In this document: positions 15,997 to 25,104 of the stretch, in pieces
Layout: every line of letters begins with the position of its first letter
Numbering within the stretch: the stretch's first letter is position 1
Source of the DNA: Gammaproteobacteria bacterium
GTDB taxonomy: Bacteria > Pseudomonadota > Gammaproteobacteria > Steroidobacterales > Steroidobacteraceae
Assembly: GCA_027315105.1 (NCBI GenBank)
Contig: DAHUYP010000089.1
Span: forward strand, 1 to 64,000
Length of the DNA: 64,000 nucleotides
Reading direction: 5' to 3'
Translations under genes and position numbers: made by a program
The notes under the pieces: model-generated
Databases searched by the model: none
What the model saw: only the letters and a program-made list of their open reading frames with translations
What the model was told of the DNA's origin: nothing

Positions 15997-16914
15997 ATGA
16001 GCAACAGCGTGCGGGTCTTTCAGGTGGACGCCTTCACTTCCAGGCGCTTCACCGGCAATCCTGCCGGCGTCGTACTCGACGCCGATGCGCTCTCCAGCGA
16101 GGACATGCAGGCGCTGGCGCGCGAGCTCAACAATGGCGATACGGCCTTCCTGCTGCGGCCGGATGCGGACGATCACGACCTGCGCGTGCGCTTCTTCACC
16201 CCGCGCCGTGAAGCGGCGTTCGTTGGCCATGCAACCCTGGCCGCGCATGCCGTGCTGCAGTCCCAGCAGCTCGGGCCCAGGCGCCGGCAGAAGCAGCAGA
16301 GCGGCATGGTCGAGGTCGATGCGCTCGGCGGGGTCTGGCCGCCGCGCATCGCCATCCATCAGGCGCCGCCGCCGCCGGTGCGTGACGCCGGGCCGCGCCC
16401 ACTGGGCGCGGTGCTCGAGGCCCTGTCATTGACGCACGCGCAGCTCGATCCGCACTGCCCGCCGGCGCTCGCGGGCGCGATCAGCCCGCGGCTGTTGATC
16501 GGCGTGGCGCACGGCAGCGTATTGGCGGGGCTGCGGCCGGACTGGGCACGGCTGGCGGCGCTGTCCGAGGAAGTCGGCGCACCCGGCTTCTTCCTGTTTT
16601 CGCGCCAACCGGCCGTGGCCGACGTCTACACCGAGGCGCGCATGTTCTGCCCCGCCCTGGGCATCCCGGAGGATCCGGTCAGCGGCAACGCGCATGCGCT
16701 GCTCGGCGCCTACCTGTTGCATCACGGACTGCTCGGCGCGGCCGCGGCACGCTCCGGCGGCGGCGATACGATCGAATTCACCGGCGCCCAGGGCCACCAC
16801 CTCGGCCGCCCCGGCCGCGTGACCATTGCGCTGAACGTGCGACGGCAAGCGCTCGAGTCGGTGAGTATCATCGGCGAGGCGGTGATCGTCTTCGGCACCA
16901 GCGTCGAGTTCTAG
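15997..16914 (+). CDS. PhzF-family isomerase/epimerase-like protein
   Basis: A 305-aa member of the PhzF (phenazine biosynthesis/diaminopimelate epimerase-like) fold. The N-terminal half starts with VRVFQVDAFTSRRFTGNPAG and contains RVRFFTPRREAAFVGHAT. The C-terminal half has the second-domain signature LGIPEDPVSGNAHALLGAYL. PhzF uses a Glu in a SETAF-like segment as its acid/base; here the segment reads NNGDTAFLL, with Asp instead. ATG at 15997 is chosen because the protein then starts at the usual PhzF N-terminus; an upstream ATG at 15967 would add ten residues. It stands alone and divergent from the thiamine operon. Substrate unknown. Confidence 0.88.
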   Translation: MSNSVRVFQVDAFTSRRFTGNPAGVVLDADALSSEDMQALARELNNGDTAFLLRPDADDHDLRVRFFTPRREAAFVGHATLAAHAVLQSQQLGPRRRQKQQSGMVEVDALGGVWPPRIAIHQAPPPPVRDAGPRPLGAVLEALSLTHAQLDPHCPPALAGAISPRLLIGVAHGSVLAGLRPDWARLAALSEEVGAPGFFLFSRQPAVADVYTEARMFCPALGIPEDPVSGNAHALLGAYLLHHGLLGAAAARSGGGDTIEFTGAQGHHLGRPGRVTIALNVRRQALESVSIIGEAVIVFGTSVEF

Positions 16915-16990
16915 GCCCCGCGTCCTGCGGGCGGCAGCCGACGGCCATGCATGCCTGGATCGCGGGCGGCAATCTCTTTAGCATTGCCCC

Positions 16991-17971
16991 ATGGCCAGCA
17001 GCGAAGACTGGGAACTGCCCGAGACACTCCAGCCGCGGCAGAGCGGATTGGATTTCGACCTGCGCTCGGTGTATCGCTCGGTCGTGCTGCTGCACACCGA
17101 GGCCAGCGAAGACGGCTACACCGCCTCGATTCTCGGCACCGAGCGTCTCGGATCCGGCGTCGTGATCCGCAGCGCCGAGCGCCGCCTGGTGCTGACCATC
17201 GGCTATCTGATCACCGAGGCCGAGTCCATCTGGCTGACCAGCCACGACGGCAAGGTCGTCGAAGCCCATTCGCTCGCCTACGATGCGGTCAGCGGTTTCG
17301 GCCTGGTGCAGCCGCTCGGCCCGCTCGACGCACCGCCGATCGAGCGCGGCTCGACCGCGACGCTCGCCCTGGGCGATCGCGTGATCGTCGTCGGCCACGG
17401 CGGCGCGCGCCATTCGCTGGACGCGCGCCTGATTGCGCGGCGTGAATTCGCAGGGTCCTGGGAATACCTGCTCGAGGAAGCGCTGTTCACGGCGCCGCCG
17501 CACCCGCAATGGGGCGGTACCGCGCTGGTCGGCACCGACGGGCTGCTGCTCGGCATCGGCTCGCTGTTCGTGCAGGAGTCGTTGGCGCAGGAGAGCTTCG
17601 ACGCCAATATGTTCGTGCCGATCGATCTGCTCGAACCGGTGCTCGAGGACATGATCGATCTCGGCCGACCGCGGCAGACGCCGCGTCCCTGGCTGGGCGT
17701 GTACACCGCGGAACAGTCCGACCACGTCGTGGTCGCGGGACTCACGCGCGACGGGCCGGCGTACCGCGCCGGCGTGCGGCCCGGGGACGTCATCGTCGAA
17801 GTCGCCGGACGCAGCGTCTCCTCGCTGCCGCAATTCTTCCGCGGCGTGTGGGGCACGGGCGCCGCCGGCAGCCAGGTGCCGCTGAAACTGACCCGCGGCG
17901 GGCAGGCCCTGCACGTGAGCGTGCACTCGGCATGCCGCGACGACTTTCTGAAGAAACCGCTGGTGCACTGA
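16991..17971 (+). CDS. HtrA-like PDZ protein with a lost catalytic triad
   Basis: A 326-aa protein with a trypsin-like double barrel (residues 1-225) and one C-terminal PDZ domain (about 232-320; PWLGVYTAEQSDHVVV, GPAYRAGVRPGDVIVEVAGR). The fold follows HtrA/DegP proteases, but the catalytic positions do not. The usual TNAHV reads TIGYLI, the Asp region reads YDAVSGFGLV, and the GNSGGP serine loop reads PQWGGTALV. No signal peptide is visible, so it is probably cytoplasmic. It is therefore best read as a non-proteolytic binding or scaffold protein. The gene is monocistronic; the partner is unknown. Confidence 0.82.
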   Translation: MASSEDWELPETLQPRQSGLDFDLRSVYRSVVLLHTEASEDGYTASILGTERLGSGVVIRSAERRLVLTIGYLITEAESIWLTSHDGKVVEAHSLAYDAVSGFGLVQPLGPLDAPPIERGSTATLALGDRVIVVGHGGARHSLDARLIARREFAGSWEYLLEEALFTAPPHPQWGGTALVGTDGLLLGIGSLFVQESLAQESFDANMFVPIDLLEPVLEDMIDLGRPRQTPRPWLGVYTAEQSDHVVVAGLTRDGPAYRAGVRPGDVIVEVAGRSVSSLPQFFRGVWGTGAAGSQVPLKLTRGGQALHVSVHSACRDDFLKKPLVH

Positions 17972-18052
17972 GCCGCCGGCCGCTCGGCCCCCGCAGCCGC
18001 TGCGCGCGGCCATCGCCCCGGCGCCGCCGCGCACGACCGTCGTCGGTCCGCC

Positions 18053-18592
18053 TCAGGGCGGCGCGAGCGCCCGCAGGTGCTGGCGATAGTGCTGCATGCG
18101 TTCGCGGTAATGCGCCGCCGCCTTCACGATCATGGCCCGATCCTCGGGTCCGGTCTCGCGCCGGATCCTGGCCGGCATGCCCATGACCACCGCGCCGTCC
18201 GGTATCTGGCTGTCCGGCGGCACCAGGGCACCGGCGCCGATGATGCAATTGCGGCCGATACGCGCACCATCGAGCACGATCGCGCCGTTGCCGATCAGCG
18301 ACTGGTCGCCGATCACGCAGCTGTGCAGCATCACCATGTGACCCACCGTGACCTGACGCCCGATGAGGGTCGGCGCACCCGGATCGGCGTGAATCACGCT
18401 GCAGTCCTGCACGTTGCTGCCCTCACCGACCTCGATGCGCTCGTCGTCGCCCCGCAGTACGCAGTTGAACCACAGGCTCGCACCGGCACCGAGCGATACC
18501 GAGCCGATCACCTGCGCACCCGGCGCGACGTAGAAGTCGTCTCCGGCCGTCACCAGGCGGCGTTCGCCGAGCGTATAGATGGCTGCGTTCAT
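18053..18592 (-). CDS. Gamma-carbonic-anhydrase-like hexapeptide protein (YrdA/PaaY type)
   Basis: A 179-aa left-handed beta-helix protein. The hexapeptide repeats run from about residue 15 to 140. Metal-ligand histidines of gamma-carbonic anhydrases are recognisable in SVIHADPG and VTVGHMVMLHSCVIG. The start at 18592 gives the standard family N-terminus. It begins 11 bp after the MFS gene on the same strand, so the two are probably co-transcribed. Family members may be active carbonic anhydrases or inactive zinc-binding proteins; activity cannot be told from sequence alone. Confidence 0.9.
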   Translation of the reverse strand: MNAAIYTLGERRLVTAGDDFYVAPGAQVIGSVSLGAGASLWFNCVLRGDDERIEVGEGSNVQDCSVIHADPGAPTLIGRQVTVGHMVMLHSCVIGDQSLIGNGAIVLDGARIGRNCIIGAGALVPPDSQIPDGAVVMGMPARIRRETGPEDRAMIVKAAAHYRERMQHYRQHLRALAPP

Positions 18593-18603
18593 CGATTGCT
18601 CCG

Positions 18604-19845
18604 TTACGGGCCCGCTGCGCCGCCCGGCGCGTGTCGAGCGGCGTGCGCGCGGCGCACGCCGAGCATGCACCACAGCGCCTGCAAGGTCACTACGCCGGCC
18701 AGCAGAAACGGTGCGCTCGGCCCGACGTGTGAATAGACCGGACCGGATAGAAATGGCGCGATCACGCGCGCCAGCGAGGTGCCGGACTGGTAGGTGCCCA
18801 TGACGGCACCGCGATTGTGCGCGTGCGCCTCGCGTGAGGCGAGCGCAGCGCCATTCGGGCCGAACAGGCCGGCTCCCAGACCGCACAGTATCAAGCCGAC
18901 GACCATCACGGGCAGCGCTGCGCCCAGGCCCAGGGTCGCGAGCCCGAGCACGTAGCAGGTGATGGCCACCAGCACCAGCCGCACCTCGCCGTAGCGCGGC
19001 GCCAGCTTTCGCATCAGCCCGCCCTGGGTACCGACCGCGACGATCGCCAGCACCAGCAGCACGAGGCCGATGCTGCGCGGTCCGGCGTGATAGCGGTTCA
19101 TGGCCCAGATGGCAAAAGTGGAATCCAGCGTCGACTGGGAATAGGTGACCAACAGCGTCGCGAGCACCAGCCAGCGCAGCGCCGGCAGCTGCTGCAGCAG
19201 CCGCCAGGCACTGGCGCGCGGTCCGGCGGCGGCTTGTGCCCGCCGGTGCTCGGCGGTGTGGCTCTCCGGCAGCATGAACACCACCAGCAGTATCGCCAGC
19301 ACGCTCAAGCAGGCCGAGACCAGCGCCGGGCGCACGAAGCTCGCGCTCTGCAGATGCTCACCCGCCAGCGCGCCGCCGATCGCCGGACCGAGCATGAAGC
19401 CGATGCCGATGGCCGCACCGACCGTTCCCATCGTCTTGGCACGATCGGCCGGCCGACTGATGTCGGACGCGTACGCCATCGCGGCCGACAGGTTGCCCGC
19501 CATGCAGCCGGCCAGCGCTCGCGCCGCGAACAGCATTGCGACGCTGTGCGCGGCCGCCAGTAGCACGTAGGAGGCTGCCGCGCCGCACATGCTGCTGATC
19601 AGTATCGGGCGCCGGCCCAGCCGGTCGCTCAATCGTCCCCACAACGGCGCCGCGAGCAGCTGGCCGGCCGAGTAGGTTCCGAGGATCCAGGTGATGAAGG
19701 TCGGCGAGGCGCCAAAGCTCGCCGCCATGAACGGCACCAGCGGAATCAGGATGCCGAACCCGAGCACGTCGATCACGCAGACGATGAACAGCGACCACAA
19801 CGGTTTCAAGCGACTCTCCGCCAGCACCCCTCGGGTACGGCTCAC
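18604..19845 (-). CDS. MFS drug/H+ antiporter-like transporter (TetA/DHA1 type)
   Basis: A 413-aa membrane protein with twelve predicted helices. The DHA1 (TetA-like) motifs are visible: WGRLSDRLGRRPILI in the loop between helices 2 and 3, ARALAGCMAGNLSAAMAY in helix 4, and the antiporter motif C-like GAAIGIGFMLGPAIGGALAG in helix 5. It would export a small molecule in exchange for protons. The substrate is unknown; no repressor gene lies beside it. NarK/NrtP-type nitrate signatures are absent, so it is not the nitrate importer of the nearby nas operon. Confidence 0.87.
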   Translation of the reverse strand: MSRTRGVLAESRLKPLWSLFIVCVIDVLGFGILIPLVPFMAASFGASPTFITWILGTYSAGQLLAAPLWGRLSDRLGRRPILISSMCGAAASYVLLAAAHSVAMLFAARALAGCMAGNLSAAMAYASDISRPADRAKTMGTVGAAIGIGFMLGPAIGGALAGEHLQSASFVRPALVSACLSVLAILLVVFMLPESHTAEHRRAQAAAGPRASAWRLLQQLPALRWLVLATLLVTYSQSTLDSTFAIWAMNRYHAGPRSIGLVLLVLAIVAVGTQGGLMRKLAPRYGEVRLVLVAITCYVLGLATLGLGAALPVMVVGLILCGLGAGLFGPNGAALASREAHAHNRGAVMGTYQSGTSLARVIAPFLSGPVYSHVGPSAPFLLAGVVTLQALWCMLGVRRAHAARHAPGGAAGP

Positions 19846-19866
19846 CGGATATTCAGGCCAGGGTGC

Positions 19867-20832
19867 TCAATGACCCGGCACCAGCTGCTGCAGCTGCGAG
19901 GCCGTACTGTGCTGCGTCGGCGCTGCGGACAGCGCCCGAATCACGAGGTTGGGCAAGCGCGTCTCATCCCCGGGCGGCGCCGCCTGGCCGGCATCGGCGC
20001 GCGACGGCTCCTGTGCCTTGGCGCCGAACAGCACGGCCAGCCTCAACGACGGCACCATCCATAGCCGCCAGTGGCCGATGCCGCGCAGGAAGAATACCCC
20101 ATCGGCCGCGAACGGCTCCGCGCCCTGCGCTGCCGCAGCCAGCTCGACTCCAAAGCCGCGCGCGCCATCCGCGCCCTCCGGACGCAACATGCGCGCCACC
20201 CAGCCCGGCGGCACCAACTGCTTGCCCTGGAAGTGACCGTCATCGAGCAGCAGTTCCGCGATGCGCATCCAGTCGAGCACGCGCGCGTGAAAGCAGCATC
20301 CGGCCGGCGCCTGGGCGCCGACCGCCGGCAGCGCAATCCAGGCCGGCGCGGCGTTGAGACGGCGCCACAGCCGGCGCGACAGGTAGTCGGGATAGCTCTG
20401 ATGCGAGGCGGCCTCGATCGCCGAGCGCAGGCGCTGCGCATCGAAGCCGTACAGGCTGCGCGGCGGCAGGCCGTCCTCCTTCGCGGCGATGCCGGCGACC
20501 GATGCCACCAGCGCCTGCGCGAACGGCCCTGAATCGATTGCTGTCTGCGCGCTGATCCCATGGCCAAAGCGGTCGAAGACGATGTGGTCGTCACGCATGA
20601 CGATGAACGCCTGCAGGCCGTCGGCCGCGGCATCGTCGCTCGCACGCTCGAGCGCCGCGGCATCGAAATGCTCCGTCTGCGGCTGCGCACGCGGCAGCCC
20701 CCCGGCTTCGCCGCCCTCGACCACCGCGCGCGGCCCCTCCAGCAGCGGTCCCTGGAACGTCCACCACAGCGCCGCACAGACGGCCGCCAACGCGACCCCG
20801 GCGACGCCGATGAGCCAGGCCGTGGATCTCAT
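19867..20832 (-). CDS. Membrane-anchored serine-hydrolase-like protein lacking SxxK
   Basis: A 321-aa protein with an N-terminal transmembrane anchor (about residues 4-24) and a periplasmic domain resembling class C beta-lactamase-like serine hydrolases. Recognisable family segments are AFIVMRDDHIVFDRFG, YPDYLSRRLWRRLNA and DWMRIAELLLDDGHFQGKQLVPPGWV. Where active members carry the SxxK nucleophile, the sequence reads IDSGPFAQALVASVAGIAA, with no lysine in place, so catalysis is unlikely. The ATG overlaps the stop of the ABC ATPase gene (ATGA), implying coupling to it. Function unknown. Confidence 0.7.
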   Translation of the reverse strand: MRSTAWLIGVAGVALAAVCAALWWTFQGPLLEGPRAVVEGGEAGGLPRAQPQTEHFDAAALERASDDAAADGLQAFIVMRDDHIVFDRFGHGISAQTAIDSGPFAQALVASVAGIAAKEDGLPPRSLYGFDAQRLRSAIEAASHQSYPDYLSRRLWRRLNAAPAWIALPAVGAQAPAGCCFHARVLDWMRIAELLLDDGHFQGKQLVPPGWVARMLRPEGADGARGFGVELAAAAQGAEPFAADGVFFLRGIGHWRLWMVPSLRLAVLFGAKAQEPSRADAGQAAPPGDETRLPNLVIRALSAAPTQHSTASQLQQLVPGH

Positions 20833-22364
20833 TTTCCCTGCCGCGCACGGCCCGGCGCCCGCCTGCGCACCCGACCGCAGTACACCGCGCGGCCGCGCAT
20901 CAGCTCGAGCTCGTGCGTCGTGCCTTGCGGCCATTCCTCGCGATGGTGGGTCGCTATCACTACGGTCACGCCGGACTCCAGGGCTCGCTCCACCCGCATG
21001 CGCAGGCCGAGCCGGGTACGCGCATCCAGTCCGGCATAGGGCTCATCGAGCAGCAGCATATCAGGCTCATGTATCAGAGCACGCGCAAACAGGACCCGGC
21101 GCTGCTGGCCGTACGACAGCGCACGCAACGGCCGCTGTGCGATCGCGGCGGCCCCGGCCTGGCGCAGCGCGCGCCGCGCACGCACGCGCTCGCTGCGGCC
21201 CGCCGGCTCATTGAGGCCGATGCTGGCATGCAGTCCGGAGGCGACCGCTTCCTCGGCGCGCAGATAGCGCGGGTGCATCGCCTGCAGCTCGGGCGCGACG
21301 AGGCCGACATGACGCTTGAAGAGCTCGATCGGCACGCCGCTTTCGATGCCCGCGCGCCGGATCGAGCCCCCCTGCGCGATGCTCAGGTCGCCATACAGCA
21401 GCTGCACGAAGCTCGACTTGTCGCTGCCGTTGGCGCCGTGCACGTCCCAGCAATCGCCGCGGCCGATCTGCAGCGTCAGATCCCGCAGCACGCGCACACC
21501 CTCGCGCCAGACATCGGCGGCGCGCAGGGCGATCATCGCGCCGGCCGGCGCGGCGGCGCGCGCGGCCACGGCGGGCCTGGCCGCCCGGATCGGTGCCCCG
21601 GCCTCGGCAGCGGCGGCAGCGCGCCGCCGGCGCGCATCGAGGCGCTGGCGCGCAGTGATGCGCCCGGCCTCGAGCCTGCACAGGTGCGTCGCCGCGGCGG
21701 GAATGTCCGCTGCACGATGCGTCGACAGCACCCATGGCAGCGCCGATCGACTCAGCAGCCGCAGGCAGTGCTGCACGCGCTCGCGGTTGCGTTGGTCGAG
21801 TCCGTTGAACAGCTCGTCCAGCAGCAGCAGCTTCGGCCGGCTGGCCAGCACGCGCGCCAGCAGCACCAGCCGACGCTCGCCGTACGACAGGGTCAGAAAG
21901 CGGCGCCGCGCCAGCGCCTCGATGCGCAAGCGGCGCAGCAGCGCCCGAATGCGCGCGCGCTCCCGGACCGTCAGGGGATCGAGCGGGATCTCGGTGCGAT
22001 GCAGTCCGGTGCCGACGACCGACTCGACGCGATGATTCCACTCGTAGTGCTCGTAGCGGTCCTGTCGTTCGGCGCCGACATAGGCGATTTCGCCCTTGAT
22101 GCCGTAGGGATCGTCGAAGCTCTCGCCGCGATAGCGGTAGCGACGCGCACTGCGGGGCGCGCCGCTCGGCCAGACGTCCGCGGCCAGCAGCTTCAGCAAC
22201 TGCGTCTTGCCGGCGCCGTTCGGGCCCATGAGCACCCAGCGCTGGCCCGGCCGAATGCGCCAGTCGATGCCGCGCAGCACGCGGCGGCCGTCGAGCACCA
22301 GTCGCACCTGGCGCAGCTCGACGCTGATGTAGCGCGCATGCGGGCGCCGGCGCTTGGCGGTCAA
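20829..22364 (-). CDS. ModF/PhrA-like tandem ABC ATPase
   Basis: A 511-aa protein with two fused ABC nucleotide-binding domains and no membrane segment, as in ModF. Domain 1 has Walker A GPNGAGKTQ, signature LSYGERR and Walker B LLLLDELFNGLD. Domain 2 has signature LSYGQQRR, Walker B LLLLDEPYAGLD and the switch His in IATHHREEW. Its Walker A reads GANGSDKSS, where the glycine before the Lys is Asp. An Ala/Arg-rich linker joins the domains (about residues 240-275). It begins 76 bp after nasA, so it may be the distal part of the nitrate operon. ModF is linked to molybdate genes in some bacteria, but a role here is not established. Confidence 0.83.
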   Translation of the reverse strand: MTAKRRRPHARYISVELRQVRLVLDGRRVLRGIDWRIRPGQRWVLMGPNGAGKTQLLKLLAADVWPSGAPRSARRYRYRGESFDDPYGIKGEIAYVGAERQDRYEHYEWNHRVESVVGTGLHRTEIPLDPLTVRERARIRALLRRLRIEALARRRFLTLSYGERRLVLLARVLASRPKLLLLDELFNGLDQRNRERVQHCLRLLSRSALPWVLSTHRAADIPAAATHLCRLEAGRITARQRLDARRRRAAAAAEAGAPIRAARPAVAARAAAPAGAMIALRAADVWREGVRVLRDLTLQIGRGDCWDVHGANGSDKSSFVQLLYGDLSIAQGGSIRRAGIESGVPIELFKRHVGLVAPELQAMHPRYLRAEEAVASGLHASIGLNEPAGRSERVRARRALRQAGAAAIAQRPLRALSYGQQRRVLFARALIHEPDMLLLDEPYAGLDARTRLGLRMRVERALESGVTVVIATHHREEWPQGTTHELELMRGRAVYCGRVRRRAPGRARQGK

Positions 22365-22440
22365 CTTGGCAGGGATTCCATCACCGACACCGGTGCATAT
22401 GGTAGCAATGCCCAGGCCCCGGCGCTCGCGTTGCCGGGTC

Positions 22441-25104
22441 CTACACCGCCGGCAGCGCGCTCTCGGCGATCAGCCGCCGCAGCTCCGGCACGCACGAGCC
22501 GCAGTTGGTTCCGGCCTTGAGCCTGGCGCCGATTGAGCGCGCGTCGCGGCAGCCCTGCGCGATCGCCGCCTCGATCGCGTTGCGGCCGACTCCGAAGCAG
22601 GCGCAGACCGCGGCGCCGCCGTCGGCGTCGGGGTCGCGCGGCCGGCCGGACAGCAGGTTCGAGCGCTCGTGCGCGCCGATGCGAGGCTGTTCGAACAACG
22701 CGCCCAGCCAGGAGCGCGATGGCAGGTCGGGACGATGCGAGACGAACAGGCACGACTCGATGCGCTCGTGCTGCAGCAGCGCTGCGCGATACACGCCGGC
22801 GGCGGCATCCTGGTAATCGATCCAGTCCGCGTCCGGCTGCGCGCCGAGCCAGCGCCGGGCCCACTGCGCCCAATCACCCGGCACGTGCCGCCCCGCCAGC
22901 TCGTAGCGCAGACAGTGCTCGCCTCGGGCACGGGCCCACCAGCTCACGCCGTGCGTGCGCAGCGCACGCCGCGAGAGCGCAAAGCCGTACCAGCTGACGA
23001 CGAAGGGCTCCACGCGCGCCGGCGTGAACTTGAACTCCGGCTCCCCGCTCAGCGGATCGACCGCCGGGTTGACGAGCGCGCCGACGCGCGCGTCGGAGGC
23101 GTTGCCGTCGTGCCAGTGGATCGGCACGAAGATCGCGCCGCGGCGCATCTCGCCGCTGCAGCGCAGGCGAGCGACCAGCCGTCCCCAGCGCGTGGCGACG
23201 CGAACCAGCGTGCCGCTGCGCAATCCGAAGCACAGCGCGTCGGCCGGGTGCATGTCGACGAACGGCTCCGGCAGGTGCGACGCGAGCTGCGGCGCACGGC
23301 CGCTGCGTGCCATCGAATGCCACTGATCACGGATGCGGCCGGTGTTGAGCACCAGCGGGTACTCCTCGTCCAGCGCGTATCGGGGCGCGCGCGGGCGCAC
23401 GGCGATCAGGCGCGCACGCCCGTCGTCGTGAAAGAAGCGGCCGCCGGCGAACGGCCGCTCCGGCCCCGCGGCCTGCGCCGGCTGCAGCGGCCATTGAACC
23501 GGCGGCAGTGCGGCATAGCCCGCGGCGCCCAGTCCGACCAATGGCTGCAGATTGAATGCGCGCTCGCCGTCGTTGCCCGACGCGCTCAGCCGCGCGTGCT
23601 CATCGAAGATCGCCGCGGCGCTCTCGAATGCAAAGCCGCGTTCGAAGCCCATGCGTTGCGCGACCTGGCAGATGATCCACCAGTCCGGTTGTGCCGCCGG
23701 CGGCAACGGCAGGAAAGCGCGCTGGCGCGAGATGTGTCGATCGGAGTTGGTCACGCTGCCGTCCTTCTCGCCCCAGGCGGCGGCCGGCAGCGACACATGG
23801 GCGAGCGCCGCGGTATCCGTCTGCGCGATGCAATCGGAGTGCACCACCAGCTCGCAGCGCCGCAGCGCCTCGCGCGCCCGATCGGCATTGGGCAGGCTCA
23901 CGATCGGGTTCGTGGCCATGATCCACACCGCCTTGACGCGGCCGCGATGGATGGCCTCGAACAGCTCGACCGCCTTGAGCCCAGGCCGGTCCGCGAGCCG
24001 CGGCGACTGCCAGAACTGCTGCACCAGCCGGCGGTGCTGCGGATTGTCCAGCTCCATGTGAGCGGCCAGCATGTTGGCCAGGGCGCCGACCTCGCGGCCG
24101 CCCATGGCGTTGGGCTGGCCGGTGAGGGAGAACGGCCCCATGCCCGGACGGCCGATGCGCCCGAGCAGCAGGTGCGCGTTGATGATGGCGTTGGCCTTGT
24201 CGGTGCCGGCGGAAGACTGATTCACTCCCTGGGAAAATGCGCTGACCACGCGCTCGGTGCCGCCGAACCACTGGTAGAACTGCCGTAGCGGCTGCACCTC
24301 GAGCCCGCACGCGCGCGCCACGACGCCCAGGTCGCCGGCCGTATTCTCCGCCACGAGCAATGCCTGGGCCGCGCCCCGCGTGTGTTCGCGGACGAATCCG
24401 TGGTCGGCAAGCCCGGCGCGCTCCAGCCACGCCAGCAGCCCGTTGAACAGCATCACATCGCTGCCCGCTCGCAACGGCAGGTGCAGATCCGCCAGCTCGC
24501 AGGTCGGCGTACGGCGCGGATCGATCACCACGACGCGCATGCCGGCTCGCCGCTGCTTGGCCTGGGCGATGCGCTGGTACAGCACCGGGTGGCACCACGC
24601 GGCGTTGGAGCCGACCAGTACCACCAGATCGGCGAGTTCGAGGTCCTGATACGACACCGGCACCAGATCGGCGCCGAAGGCGCGCTTGTGCGCCGCCACC
24701 GCGGACGACATGCAGAGGCGTGAATTGGTATCGATGTTGGCCGAGCCGATGAAGCCCTTCATCAGCTTGTTGGCGACGTAATAGTCTTCGGTCAGCAGCT
24801 GACCGGAGACGTAGAACGCCACCGCATCCGGCCCGTGTCGCTCGATCACGCGCCTGAAGCCGTCGGCGACCGCCGTCAGGGCGGCATCCCAACCGACCTC
24901 GCGGCCATGCAGCCGCGGCCTGAGCAGGCGGCCTTCGAGATCGAGCGTCTGGCCGAGCGCCGCGCCCTTGGAGCACAGCGCCCCCTGGTTGGCCGGATGG
25001 GCCGGATCGGCGCTGATCTGCGGCCGCCCGTCCGGCTCGAGGCGCGCCAGCACGCCGCAACCCACCCCGCAGTACGGGCAGGTCGTGCGTACCGCGGCCG
25101 TCAT
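22441..25104 (-). CDS. nasA: Assimilatory nitrate reductase catalytic subunit
   Basis: Reduces nitrate to nitrite in the cytoplasm using a bis-MGD molybdenum cofactor. The N-terminus carries the [4Fe-4S] motif (CPYCGVGC then CSKG at about residues 9-46). The molybdopterin oxidoreductase body follows, with the C-terminal dinucleotide-binding domain (NTGRIRDQWHSMARSG). A BFD-like [2Fe-2S] domain at the end (VCACFGVGRN and GTNCGSCVPEL) may accept electrons. Length 887 aa fits the NasA class. The ATG overlaps the stop of the NirD-NasB fusion by four bases, so electron donor and enzyme are coupled. Cofactor synthesis genes lie about 10 kb away (34.7-39 kb). Confidence 0.95.
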   Translation of the reverse strand: MTAAVRTTCPYCGVGCGVLARLEPDGRPQISADPAHPANQGALCSKGAALGQTLDLEGRLLRPRLHGREVGWDAALTAVADGFRRVIERHGPDAVAFYVSGQLLTEDYYVANKLMKGFIGSANIDTNSRLCMSSAVAAHKRAFGADLVPVSYQDLELADLVVLVGSNAAWCHPVLYQRIAQAKQRRAGMRVVVIDPRRTPTCELADLHLPLRAGSDVMLFNGLLAWLERAGLADHGFVREHTRGAAQALLVAENTAGDLGVVARACGLEVQPLRQFYQWFGGTERVVSAFSQGVNQSSAGTDKANAIINAHLLLGRIGRPGMGPFSLTGQPNAMGGREVGALANMLAAHMELDNPQHRRLVQQFWQSPRLADRPGLKAVELFEAIHRGRVKAVWIMATNPIVSLPNADRAREALRRCELVVHSDCIAQTDTAALAHVSLPAAAWGEKDGSVTNSDRHISRQRAFLPLPPAAQPDWWIICQVAQRMGFERGFAFESAAAIFDEHARLSASGNDGERAFNLQPLVGLGAAGYAALPPVQWPLQPAQAAGPERPFAGGRFFHDDGRARLIAVRPRAPRYALDEEYPLVLNTGRIRDQWHSMARSGRAPQLASHLPEPFVDMHPADALCFGLRSGTLVRVATRWGRLVARLRCSGEMRRGAIFVPIHWHDGNASDARVGALVNPAVDPLSGEPEFKFTPARVEPFVVSWYGFALSRRALRTHGVSWWARARGEHCLRYELAGRHVPGDWAQWARRWLGAQPDADWIDYQDAAAGVYRAALLQHERIESCLFVSHRPDLPSRSWLGALFEQPRIGAHERSNLLSGRPRDPDADGGAAVCACFGVGRNAIEAAIAQGCRDARSIGARLKAGTNCGSCVPELRRLIAESALPAV

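Noticed and set aside
18604..19845. The MFS transporter as the nitrate importer of the nas operon
   Set aside because: The motifs are those of DHA1/TetA-type antiporters; NarK/NrtP nitrate signatures are absent, and it is separated from nasA by two unrelated genes.
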